A DNA stretch of 32,206 nucleotides from an uncultured Chryseobacterium sp. (lineage in GTDB: Bacteria > Bacteroidota > Bacteroidia > Flavobacteriales > Weeksellaceae). The notes under the pieces were generated by a model. The model had not been told where the DNA came from. It searched no databases and saw only the letters and a program-made list of their open reading frames with translations. Within the stretch, counting starts at the first letter, position 1. The number at the start of each line of letters is the position of its first letter. The translations under genes were made by a program, and so were the position numbers. This document shows, one piece after another, positions 14,325-21,502 of the stretch. The DNA lies in the NCBI GenBank assembly GCA_913775525.1, contig CAJYLH010000021.1, positions 1-32,206 of the forward strand, read 5' to 3'.

Positions 14325-15616
14325 AAATTTCTGTATTGTTTGTCCTGATCGTAAAATGCTGCCTGCTGCTCCGTATTGAAAGTCCGGTTCCGGGGATCAT
14401 TGCCCACGCCGGCAAGATACATCCAGTTGCCGTAATTGCTGTGCACATCATAATCCACAAGCATTTCTTCAAAGAAAGCGGCACCGATCCTCCAGTCCTG
14501 ACCGAGCGTTTTACAGAAATACGATGCTGCATTCTGCCTGCCCCGGTTGCTCATATAACCGGTATGGATCAATTCCTTCATATTGGCATTGACGAAATCC
14601 GACTCCGTGGTTCCGCTGGTCCATTGCTCAATAGCTTCCTGATCATCAGTGAAAACATATTCTTTGTTAAGGATTCCGTTCCGTTGGAAGATCATATTGC
14701 CGTGCTGCAGGGAAACATATCTGAAGAATTCCCTCCACAGCAGTTCGAAAACCAGCCAGTAAGTAGACTCGTTATTTCCGTGTTCTGCTTCATACCGTTT
14801 AATTTCATGGTAGACCGTAACGGCAGACAGGCTTCCGTCGGCAAGCCAGGCGGAGAACTTGCTGCTGTAATCCGCACCCACTAAACCATTCCGTGTTTCC
14901 TTGTACCGGCTGAGGTTTTTCGTCACCTGGAAATAATCATGCAGCCTATCCAGCGCCTGATGTTCACCGCCGGAAAAAGGGAAGGCAGCGGATTCCGGCT
15001 GCTCAAAATCAGCAAATCCCAGCTTTTCCAGCGATACCTCATCACTCCTCATTTTGTTTTCAGGTAGTGCGCGCCGGTACGTCGGGACATCAGAACCAAA
15101 TTCCTGCCTTACCGGTAAGCCGTCCTTTTCAAGTTTCTGCCGGAAGACGGTAAACTGTACAGGAATCTTCTGCATTTTTAAAAAGACAGCATCCGGATCT
15201 GTAAGCAGCTGTGAATAGGATGTGGTCCATGACGTACCCGTTAGAAGCCTTTTTACGGCATCCTGTCTTTCCGTTTCTTCTTGCGTCCATTCCGACTGGC
15301 AGAATACCTGTTGGATATCATAAATGTCTGACAGTTCCCTGAAAACACTTTCAGTGGTCCCCATCCTGATGACCAATGGTATGCCTTTGCTTTTCAGGTT
15401 AGTTTCCAGCTCATGAACGCTTTCGAGGGTGAACTTTGCCCTGAATTTTCCGGTTTTCCGGAAACCGTATGGACCTTCCGCATAAGTGTCCGGGTCAAAT
15501 ATATATACCGCCAGAAACGGCAGTTCTTCCTGCATAATACGGTACAGGGATTCCTGGTCGCGGACCCTCAGGTCCCTGGTGTACCAGAGGATATTGATTT
15601 TTTGTTTTTCCGGCAT
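14300..15616 (-). CDS. DASH-type cryptochrome (single-strand CPD photolyase)
   Basis: 438 residues, the usual DASH length. The N-terminal photolyase antenna domain begins INILWYTRDLRVRDQESLYR. The FAD domain contains SRYKETRNGLVGADYSSKFS, the electron-transfer region TYWLVFELLWREFFRY, and GYMSNRGRQNAASYF. The DASH hallmark NWMYLAGVGNDPRNRTFN is complete. DASH proteins bind FAD and an antenna pterin, and repair cyclobutane dimers in single-stranded DNA or act in blue-light signalling. The start lies inside the DUF2256 gene (ATG at 15616), giving tight coupling. Confidence 0.93.
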   Translation of the reverse strand: MPEKQKINILWYTRDLRVRDQESLYRIMQEELPFLAVYIFDPDTYAEGPYGFRKTGKFRAKFTLESVHELETNLKSKGIPLVIRMGTTESVFRELSDIYDIQQVFCQSEWTQEETERQDAVKRLLTGTSWTTSYSQLLTDPDAVFLKMQKIPVQFTVFRQKLEKDGLPVRQEFGSDVPTYRRALPENKMRSDEVSLEKLGFADFEQPESAAFPFSGGEHQALDRLHDYFQVTKNLSRYKETRNGLVGADYSSKFSAWLADGSLSAVTVYHEIKRYEAEHGNNESTYWLVFELLWREFFRYVSLQHGNMIFQRNGILNKEYVFTDDQEAIEQWTSGTTESDFVNANMKELIHTGYMSNRGRQNAASYFCKTLGQDWRIGAAFFEEMLVDYDVHSNYGNWMYLAGVGNDPRNRTFNTEQQAAFYDQDKQYRNLWLSTDPQ

Positions 15617-15723
15617 CTTTCGCTACAGTATTTTACATCATCCCAACACATTTTCCATTTTTTTCGCCAGTTGAAAGGCAGCCCGCAGGCTGCACAGATC
15701 TTAGACGGCAGTCCGGCAGGCAT
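15568..15723 (-). CDS. DUF2256 zinc-ribbon protein
   Basis: A 51-residue gene easily missed by length cut-offs. It starts at ATG 15723 (MPAGLPSKICAACGLPFNWR), continues KKWKMCWDDVKYCSERCRKN and stops at TGA 15568-15570. Cys10/Cys13 and Cys33/Cys37 form a CxxC...CxxxC zinc site, and the FNWRKKW...VKYCSERCR wording is the DUF2256 signature. It begins one base after the stop of the ABC1 gene and overlaps the DASH start by 49 bases. From memory, DUF2256 genes often neighbour cryptochromes in bacteria. The function is unknown; nucleic acid or protein contact through the zinc fold is a guess. Confidence 0.88.
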   Translation of the reverse strand: MPAGLPSKICAACGLPFNWRKKWKMCWDDVKYCSERCRKNKKSISSGTPGT

Positions 15724-15724
15724 G

Positions 15725-17041
15725 TCAGGAGGTATATTGTTTAAAATTATTGATAACGGTATCTTTGGCTTTCAGGTCATGCATCATATTGTACAACCCG
15801 AAAAATGTCCTGTTCAGGTAAATGAAGTGCCGTGAACCCCTGTTGGTATTCATGCCTTTGAATTCACTCAGTTTGGCATATTTCTGTCCGAGGTCCGCAA
15901 TTTCTCCGAAGAACCCTTCATCTGAAAAGTCGAAGGTCTCTCTGTTGAAGGGCCTGGTAAACAGTTCAAGCAATTCATAGAAGAGTTTGGAGAAGAATGC
16001 TTTTTCTTCTGCACTGTCATCGGGACGCAGGATTTCCAGTTCATACAGCTTTTCCATGAATCGTTCCGGATTATTCAGGTTTTCCTCTTTGGCCATTTCA
16101 AAATACGGAACATAAAATTCCGCCGGGATCTCCTTGATGCATCCGAAATCAATGACGATCAGCTGATGGTCTGCTGAAATAAGGAAATTACCGGGATGCG
16201 GATCGGCATGTACTTTTTTCAGGACATGCATCTGGTACATATAGAAATCCCATAAGGTCTGTCCGATGCGGTTCAGGTCCTGCTGGGTATTATTCAGCTT
16301 TACATACTCGGAGAAGTGGAGCCCGGACATCCAGTCCATCGTAATGATTTTCTCACAGGAGTATTCCGGATAGTAATGCGGGAAAAGAAGGTTGGGAAGA
16401 TGGCGGCACTCGTCTGCAATGTCCTGGCTGCGTTGGAGCTCCAGATTATAATCCGTTTCCTCATACAGCTTGTCTTCCACTTCCTGGAAATAATCCTCTG
16501 AGCCTTCCTTACGGATGTTGAACATCTTCATGGCAATGGGCTTCACCATTTTCAGGTCGCTGGATATGCTTTCGCGCACGCCCGGATACTGTATTTTTAC
16601 AGCCAGTTCTTTCCCGTCCTTCTGAGCTTTATGCACCTGGCCTATGCTGGCTGCATTGACCGATTCCTGGGAAAATTCATCAAAAATCTCATCCGGGTTC
16701 TTACCGAAATATTTCCGGAAGGTCTTTCTGACCAGTGCACCGGAAAGGGGCGGAACAGAAAACTGCGACAGGGAAAATTTTTCCACATACTGCTGCGGAA
16801 GGATGTTTTTTTCCATGCTCAGCATCTGGGCAACTTTGAGCGCAGAGCCTTTCAGCTCTTTCAATGAGTCGTAAATGTCCGAAGCATTGTCTTCATGCAA
16901 TGTTTTACGGGCTTCTTCCTGGTCGCCGGTCATCCGGTTTCCATAATATTTAAGGTAATTGACTCCTACTTTTGCTCCCGCTTTCAACAGGTTTCCGGCG
17001 CGTTCAATCTTGCCGGTCGGTATCGTATTCAGGGTCTTCAT
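15725..17041 (-). CDS. ABC1/UbiB-like atypical kinase
   Basis: 438 residues from the ATG at 17041 (MKTLNTIPTGKIERAGNLLK), which is one base after the TetR stop; a further-upstream in-frame ATG would run into the TetR gene. The ABC1 motifs are present: the KxGQ-type element as LKGSALKVAQMLS, the nucleotide loop NAASIGQVHKA, the Lys in LAVKIQYPG, the catalytic HADPHPGNF and the metal-binding VIDFGC. The KxGQ glycine is Ala here (KVAQ), as I recall for a large bacterial subgroup. UbiB/ABC1 proteins are ATPases or kinases linked to isoprenoid lipids and quinones. No membrane helix is evident at the C-terminus. Its role next to photolyases is unexplained. Confidence 0.9.
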   Translation of the reverse strand: MKTLNTIPTGKIERAGNLLKAGAKVGVNYLKYYGNRMTGDQEEARKTLHEDNASDIYDSLKELKGSALKVAQMLSMEKNILPQQYVEKFSLSQFSVPPLSGALVRKTFRKYFGKNPDEIFDEFSQESVNAASIGQVHKAQKDGKELAVKIQYPGVRESISSDLKMVKPIAMKMFNIRKEGSEDYFQEVEDKLYEETDYNLELQRSQDIADECRHLPNLLFPHYYPEYSCEKIITMDWMSGLHFSEYVKLNNTQQDLNRIGQTLWDFYMYQMHVLKKVHADPHPGNFLISADHQLIVIDFGCIKEIPAEFYVPYFEMAKEENLNNPERFMEKLYELEILRPDDSAEEKAFFSKLFYELLELFTRPFNRETFDFSDEGFFGEIADLGQKYAKLSEFKGMNTNRGSRHFIYLNRTFFGLYNMMHDLKAKDTVINNFKQYTS

Positions 17042-17042
17042 A

Positions 17043-17702
17043 TCAATGCTTTCTAAAGGTTTCTTTCCACAAAAACTTACCGAGGTCAATGGCTTTTCTC
17101 ACCGGTTCATTGTCGGCCAGTTCAAAACCCGTATCAATGGTCTTTTCGATATAGATGTCGGTCTTCTCAAAAGCCGGCGAGGTATCTTTACGCCAGAACT
17201 CGAGGCAGGAAACAAGATGCAGCCATAACACCTCTTCACGTGCTTTTTCATTCAGGTTCCTGAAGTTTTCGCCTGTTTTTCCCGGGAGGTCATAATCGTT
17301 AAAATTAAGGGTCCTGACTAATTTCCTGTGCGTTTCCCGCAGGCTGTACAGGACTTTTGTTCCGGACCTGAAATCCCTGCCCAGGATCATCAGCACCAGG
17401 GAGCGGTTCATGGTTAGGTTTTCAAAGAATATAAAGTATAGGTTCAGTAAAACCCCTTTGGCAGTACCGGCTTCGCGGTGCTCAACCTTTTCGGTCAGCT
17501 CAATGGATTTGCTGAACAGGTGTTCCAGCATTTCTCTTTCCATATGTTCAAAACCGGAAAAATAGTCGTAGAAATCTTTTTCTTCAAGACCATGTTTTTT
17601 GGCGAAGAGGTAGACATTCCTGGGTCTTTCGCCATGGCTGAGGATATCATCTCCATACAGGTCAAATAATTTTTCCCGCGTGATTAAAGTTTCGTTTTCC
17701 AT
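17043..17702 (-). CDS. TetR-family regulator, first gene of the photolyase cluster
   Basis: 219 residues from ATG 17702 (MENETLITREKLFDLYGDDI); the promoter box at 17721-17728 makes an earlier start unlikely. The N-terminal 60 residues resemble a TetR HTH: TREKLFDLYGDDILSHG, then RPRNVYLFAKKHGLEEKDFYDYF, where the FAKKHGLEEKDFYDYFSG part is the recognition unit. The C-terminal ligand domain is helical (FEHMEREMLEHLFSKSIELT and so on). It heads the operon and is coupled to the ABC1 gene by TGA-T-ATG. It probably controls its own operon through the inverted repeat at 17728-17743. The ligand is unknown. Confidence 0.82.
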   Translation of the reverse strand: MENETLITREKLFDLYGDDILSHGERPRNVYLFAKKHGLEEKDFYDYFSGFEHMEREMLEHLFSKSIELTEKVEHREAGTAKGVLLNLYFIFFENLTMNRSLVLMILGRDFRSGTKVLYSLRETHRKLVRTLNFNDYDLPGKTGENFRNLNEKAREEVLWLHLVSCLEFWRKDTSPAFEKTDIYIEKTIDTGFELADNEPVRKAIDLGKFLWKETFRKH

Positions 17703-17720
17703 AATTGTCTTTTGGTTGAT

Positions 17721-17743
17721 CAAATTTAGTAAATTATTTTACT
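17721..17743 (-). promoter_or_regulatory. Promoter -7 box and possible TetR operator
   Basis: On the minus strand TAAATTTG (17728-17721) fits the -7 consensus, 18 bases before the ATG; no good -33 box is seen. Beside it lies the inverted repeat AGTAAA-TTAT-TTTACT (17728-17743), placed where a repressor would block the promoter. Confidence 0.5.
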
Positions 17744-17971
17744 TTTATATTTACATAAGTATATAATTATACAATAAGTATTATTTACCATATGAATCAT
17801 TTAGAATGAAGCCAGAACAGGGCCATACGAAAATGTCTATAGTCATGCAGACTTTTTACCGTTGTTCCTGTATAAAAATTCCAGTTGCATGATCATCCAT
17901 TCCTGCTTTGGCAATTGTCCTTCGCCTTCTCAACTTTATTTTTACAGTTTAATCAAAAACATTAATGTTAT

Positions 17972-18026
17972 CACGTGTAATTTGCCTGTTACAACAATAA
18001 TGCGTATTTTTAAGTACTCACGTGAG
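17972..18026. promoter_or_regulatory. Weak promoter flanked by two CACGTG palindromes
   Basis: Upstream of the dapB-like gene, TTTG (17981-17984) and TATTTTTA (18005-18012) are 20 bp apart and could be a promoter lacking the final G. CACGTG lies just before it (17972-17977), and CTCACGTGAG, a 10-bp palindrome, just after it (18017-18026). The rest of the 400-base gap (17744-17971 and 18027-18105) shows no gene. Confidence 0.35.
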
Positions 18027-18105
18027 AAAATTTTTTCATGAAATGGAGTATTGAGAGAAAATAAGGTATTTCTGAGCAAAGAAGTTTCACTTAAATTATA
18101 ATCAT

Positions 18106-18876
18106 ATGAAAGTAGGTTTAATAGGATTCGGAAAGGCAGGGAAAGCGGTGGCCAACGTCATCCTTCAGCATGAAGAATTTTCCCTGGAATGGGTGCTGAG
18201 AGACAGTACGGTGATGGAAAACGGTTCTGCCAAAGAACTTTTGGGAATTGTGGCGCCTGATCCCGCACGTATTGTTTCACAGCATGGACTGGAGATCGGC
18301 GCCTTCCTGGATCAATATCCGGTAGACATCATCATTGATTTCTCTACGGAAGACGGGATTTATACATACGGTGAGGCGGCGGCTGAAAGACAGATTAAAA
18401 TCATATCGGCTATCTCTCACTATGATGAACACGAAAAGGAATTCCTGAGGAGGCTTTCGGAAAGTACAGTAGTATTCTGGTCGCCGAATATTACACTGGG
18501 CGTCAATTACCTTCTGTTTGCCGCTTCGATGCTGAAGAATATAGCTCCGGAAGTAGATATTGAACTGATTGAAGAACATTTCAAAGCCAAAACCGGAATT
18601 TCCGGAACCGCTGTCAAGATTGCCGAAACGCTGGACATCCGTACGGAAAGCATCAATTCGGTGCGGGCCGGCGGGATTGTCGGCAAGCATGAGGTGATCT
18701 TCGGGTTCCCGTATCAGACGGTGCGCCTGGTGCATGAATCGATTTCCAGGGAAGCGTTCGGGAACGGGGCTTTATTTGTAGCCAGGAACCTTAAGGATAA
18801 AGACAATGGGTTATACCATTTCGAGGATATCCTGAGGCCGTATTTTTACGGTGAGGCACAGCCGCAGTTATTATAG
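18106..18876 (+). CDS. Dihydrodipicolinate reductase (DapB)-like protein, divergent active site
   Basis: 256 residues, similar in length to DapB. The N-terminus is a Rossmann dinucleotide site (MKVGLIGFGKAGKAVANVIL). Further on, VDIIIDFST and the ISAISHYDEHEKEFL region follow the DapB order, and SPNITLGVNYLLFAAS matches the NxSxGV segment. The substrate/catalytic motif, E-x-HH-x-x-K-x-DAPSGTA in true DapB, reads EEHFKAKTGISGTA here: one His and the Lys remain, the second His is Phe, and DAP is reduced to GI. This suggests a paralogue acting on another substrate, with lysine/diaminopimelate synthesis served elsewhere. It is monocistronic with its own terminator. Confidence 0.8.
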   Translation: MKVGLIGFGKAGKAVANVILQHEEFSLEWVLRDSTVMENGSAKELLGIVAPDPARIVSQHGLEIGAFLDQYPVDIIIDFSTEDGIYTYGEAAAERQIKIISAISHYDEHEKEFLRRLSESTVVFWSPNITLGVNYLLFAASMLKNIAPEVDIELIEEHFKAKTGISGTAVKIAETLDIRTESINSVRAGGIVGKHEVIFGFPYQTVRLVHESISREAFGNGALFVARNLKDKDNGLYHFEDILRPYFYGEAQPQLL

Positions 18877-18898
18877 AACTGTATTTTGAACAGTATAG

Positions 18899-18937
18899 AG
18901 CCGGTCATGGGTTATCCACTGGCCGGCTTTCTTTTTT
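18899..18937 (+). terminator. Intrinsic terminator of the dapB-like gene
   Basis: Stem AGCCGGTCA/TGGCCGGCT with one G-T pair, a further inner pairing, then TTCTTTTTT. It overlaps the last codons and stop of the convergent AraC gene. Confidence 0.75.
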
Positions 18938-19798
18938 CCTGTACTCATTGGGGGAATATTTTTTTTCGGCTTTAAAATATTTCCCGAAATGTGACCTGTC
19001 GCTGAATCCAAGGTCATAGGCAATTTCTGCAATGGATAGGGTTGTATGGAGCAGCAGCCGTTCCGCTTCCAGGATCACGCGGTTCTTAATGATTTTTCCG
19101 GCGGTCATATCCAGGCGTTCACGGATAACAGCGTTGAGGTAATTGGGGGTAATATTGAGTTTTTCTGCATATTCGGAAGTGCTTTTCAGCTCCCTGAAAT
19201 GCAGGTTAGCCAATGCTGAAAACCGGTCAGCCAGCTCTTTCTTGCGATCCGGCGTTTCCTGGACAGGATGAACAGGGCGTGTATTCCGGATGTATTTGAG
19301 CATCATCACCTTAAGCTGGAGGCAGGCTATTTCTTTGAACAGGCTATTCCGGGAAGAATATTCTTTTTTCAGGGCCTCAAAACTTTGCCACAGGTCTTTC
19401 CTTTTTTCGCTGGCAAGCCCTGTAATGCACGGTGAAAGATCTGCAAGGGCAGTATCGCTTTTAATGATCCTGTTCCCGGTATACACATAATTGTAAAAAG
19501 ATTTGGTAAACAGAATCACATGACCTTCACACGCTTCGATGCCGGTAAAACTGTAGGCCTGATGGTAGTTGATGAAAAAGAAGCTGTTGGGACGAATTTC
19601 AAAAAGCTGGTGGTCAACCTGAAGGCTGCCTTCTCCTTTGCTGAACATCAGTACCGTATAGAATTTATTTTTATAATGGCTGCCTTCTGCGGCTTTACGG
19701 AAAAATTCCGAAACCGTAAGGATGACGAGTTCCCCCCTGAGTACCGTGTGAGTACTTATTTGGGGCAAAGTAAAAGTCCTGATGTCCTGGTTCAGCAT
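18905..19798 (-). CDS. AraC-family transcriptional regulator
   Basis: 297 residues. The N-terminal half is a cupin-like sensor (YTVLMFSKGEGSLQVDHQLF, then IRPNSFFFINYHQAYSF), where small ligands bind in AraC proteins. The C-terminal ~100 residues hold two HTH motifs: STSEYAEKLNITPNYLNAVI, then LSIAEIAYDLGFSDRSHFGKYFKAEKKYSPNEYRK, the second being the classic AraC signature. It converges on the dapB-like gene, sharing the 3' region. The operon upstream on the same strand begins 131 bases away, so its target is not obvious. A TATCTTTA box at 19820-19827 may be its -7 element. Confidence 0.92.
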   Translation of the reverse strand: MLNQDIRTFTLPQISTHTVLRGELVILTVSEFFRKAAEGSHYKNKFYTVLMFSKGEGSLQVDHQLFEIRPNSFFFINYHQAYSFTGIEACEGHVILFTKSFYNYVYTGNRIIKSDTALADLSPCITGLASEKRKDLWQSFEALKKEYSSRNSLFKEIACLQLKVMMLKYIRNTRPVHPVQETPDRKKELADRFSALANLHFRELKSTSEYAEKLNITPNYLNAVIRERLDMTAGKIIKNRVILEAERLLLHTTLSIAEIAYDLGFSDRSHFGKYFKAEKKYSPNEYRKKESRPVDNP

Positions 19799-19929
19799 AA
19801 TAGGGAATACAATGATGCATAAAGATAGGAAGAAACTTTGATGAACCGGCTGATCCGTATCATGATTACAGGTTAGGGCTGCCTTCAGGACCAGTCTTTA
19901 TTTTTTCAGTATTGACGGTTAACAGAACA

Positions 19930-21045
19930 TCAGTTCCTGAATTCGAGTATTTTAAGGTCGTTAGCGGCAACTTTGTGAACAACCTTTTTATCTACATAGT
20001 CAGAATTCATCGCTCTGAGGACAGCCATGTAATTCATGGTAAATTCCAGGGTATCTCCGACCTTGAAATTGCTGGCATTCTCTCCGAGGTCTAAAATCAT
20101 CATATCTGAGCTGGCGCCGATGATCTCCACTTCCGGATCTACCGGGCGGATGTTTTTCTGGTCGATGTCCAGCAGTCCGACATCTGCAATGGCCCTTACG
20201 GTGGTTTTTCCGATGTCTTTTTGATCATGCACCGGAGTATCCCCGGTCAGGTTGGTCCCGGCCGTTCCGGCCGGAACCACCGGCTTCTCCCTCATTTCAA
20301 TAATTTCTACGGTCAGCGTAAACACATCCTGGTACATCCCGCTGATTACAGAATCTTTATAGACATCCGTTCCGAAGAACAGTGTTTCGCCAATCCTGAA
20401 ATGGTTGATGCCTTCAGGAACCTGGTTTTTAAACAGCAGGGGAATGGTGACGGAAGAGCCGGCAGATACATACGGGATTTCCCTTCCGTACATTTCTTCC
20501 ACGATTTCTTTGTACCGGTTCAGTTTGAACAGCTTCTTTTCATCAGGAAGGATTCCGTTCAGGCAGTTCAGGTTGGTACCGATGCCGACGACTTCTATAT
20601 TCGGCAGCTTTAGAACATCCCCGAAAAACTGGGGGAGGTCCTTGGCCATGATGCCTTCGCGCAATTCGCCCATTTCTACCATGATGACGATCTGATGCAC
20701 TTTCTGCTGCTGTACGGCTTCATCAGACAGGGCTTTGATGGTATTCAGCTCCGTATTGAAGCTTACATCCGCAAACCGGACGATACTTGCAGCCAGCCGG
20801 CGTGCCGGAGGTTTGATGTATATCGTTTGGGTATCCGGAGAAAGTTCTTTGATCGTTTTAAGGTTGCTCAGCCTGGAGTCACAGAGGTCTTTACCGGTCA
20901 TCTGCAGGATGACTTTCAGGAATTCTTCATGGCCGCACAACAGTTTGGCTACAATGGCCCAATGGATTTCGTGATCGGCAAAGAGCTTTTCCAGGTACTG
21001 ATAATTATGAAAAAGTTTAGGGGAGTTTAAGGTAATGTATGACAT
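19930..21045 (-). CDS. PLP-dependent amino-acid racemase, ornithine/alanine racemase family
   Basis: 371 residues with a fold-III (alanine-racemase type) barrel. The PLP lysine is Lys34 (WAIVAKLLCG). The order of blocks is DSRLSNLKTIKELS, VMVEMGELREGI, VGIGTNLNCLNGI, VSAGSSVTIPLL, INHFRIGETLFFGTD and a C-terminal EIIGASSDMMILDLGE. The strongest resemblance I recognise is to clostridial ornithine racemase (Orr), which shares the G-L-REG, GIG-NL-C and GASSD wording. It would interconvert L- and D-forms of ornithine or a related basic amino acid in the cytoplasm; substrate is inferred. It starts one base after the GNAT stop, in an operon with UspA and GNAT. Confidence 0.88.
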   Translation of the reverse strand: MSYITLNSPKLFHNYQYLEKLFADHEIHWAIVAKLLCGHEEFLKVILQMTGKDLCDSRLSNLKTIKELSPDTQTIYIKPPARRLAASIVRFADVSFNTELNTIKALSDEAVQQQKVHQIVIMVEMGELREGIMAKDLPQFFGDVLKLPNIEVVGIGTNLNCLNGILPDEKKLFKLNRYKEIVEEMYGREIPYVSAGSSVTIPLLFKNQVPEGINHFRIGETLFFGTDVYKDSVISGMYQDVFTLTVEIIEMREKPVVPAGTAGTNLTGDTPVHDQKDIGKTTVRAIADVGLLDIDQKNIRPVDPEVEIIGASSDMMILDLGENASNFKVGDTLEFTMNYMAVLRAMNSDYVDKKVVHKVAANDLKILEFRN

Positions 21046-21046
21046 A

Positions 21047-21499
21047 TTATTTTTTTAAGCGCATTTCAAGGTATTTGCTGGTAAAGCCCAGCTTTTCGTA
21101 CAGATGCCTGGCCGGGTTTTCCGGTTCGCAGTGGAGCGCAATATCTCCGTCTGCGGTTTCGATGGCCTTCTGCATCAGCAGTTTTCCGATGCCTTTTCCG
21201 CGCTGATTTTTGTCCGTAGCAATATAGACGAGGATGTATTCAGGGATATAGCCCTGCATCCCGGTTTTGTTGAGTACAACACAGCCGGTCATTTCACGGG
21301 TGCCGGTATCTTCAGCAGTGATGATAATGCCGCCAGGGCTGTTGTTTTTTCCCATGGCATAATCTACTGCTTTCCGGATGTCGGATTGGGGATCACCATA
21401 TTGTTCCAGATGTCGGAACAGGAAACCGGCGATCTTTTTCCGGGTGTTGTCTTCTGCTTGCTGTCGTTCGTTGTAAATATATAGTTCTGTCATTGTCAT
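21047..21499 (-). CDS. GNAT-family N-acetyltransferase
   Basis: 150 residues (148 from the second ATG, MTELYIYNER). The acetyl-CoA loop is NQRGKGIGKLLMQKAIETA, preceded by the beta-strand EYILVYIATD and followed by IALHCEPENPARHLYEKLGFTSK, the standard GNAT C-terminal half with the Tyr near the thiolate. The N-terminal helices (AEDNTRKKIAGFLFRHLEQY) are variable. It lies three bases after the UspA stop and one base before the racemase start. Coupling to an amino-acid racemase suggests acetylation of a D-amino acid or related amine (inference). Confidence 0.88.
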   Translation of the reverse strand: MTMTELYIYNERQQAEDNTRKKIAGFLFRHLEQYGDPQSDIRKAVDYAMGKNNSPGGIIITAEDTGTREMTGCVVLNKTGMQGYIPEYILVYIATDKNQRGKGIGKLLMQKAIETADGDIALHCEPENPARHLYEKLGFTSKYLEMRLKK

Positions 21500-21502
21500 T
21501 TT

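Noticed and set aside
12846-15616. Idea that the overlap of the two photolyase genes marks one frameshifted gene
   Set aside because: The two proteins belong to different families (DASH and FeS-BCP lineage), each with its own complete N- and C-terminal domains, so they are two genes.
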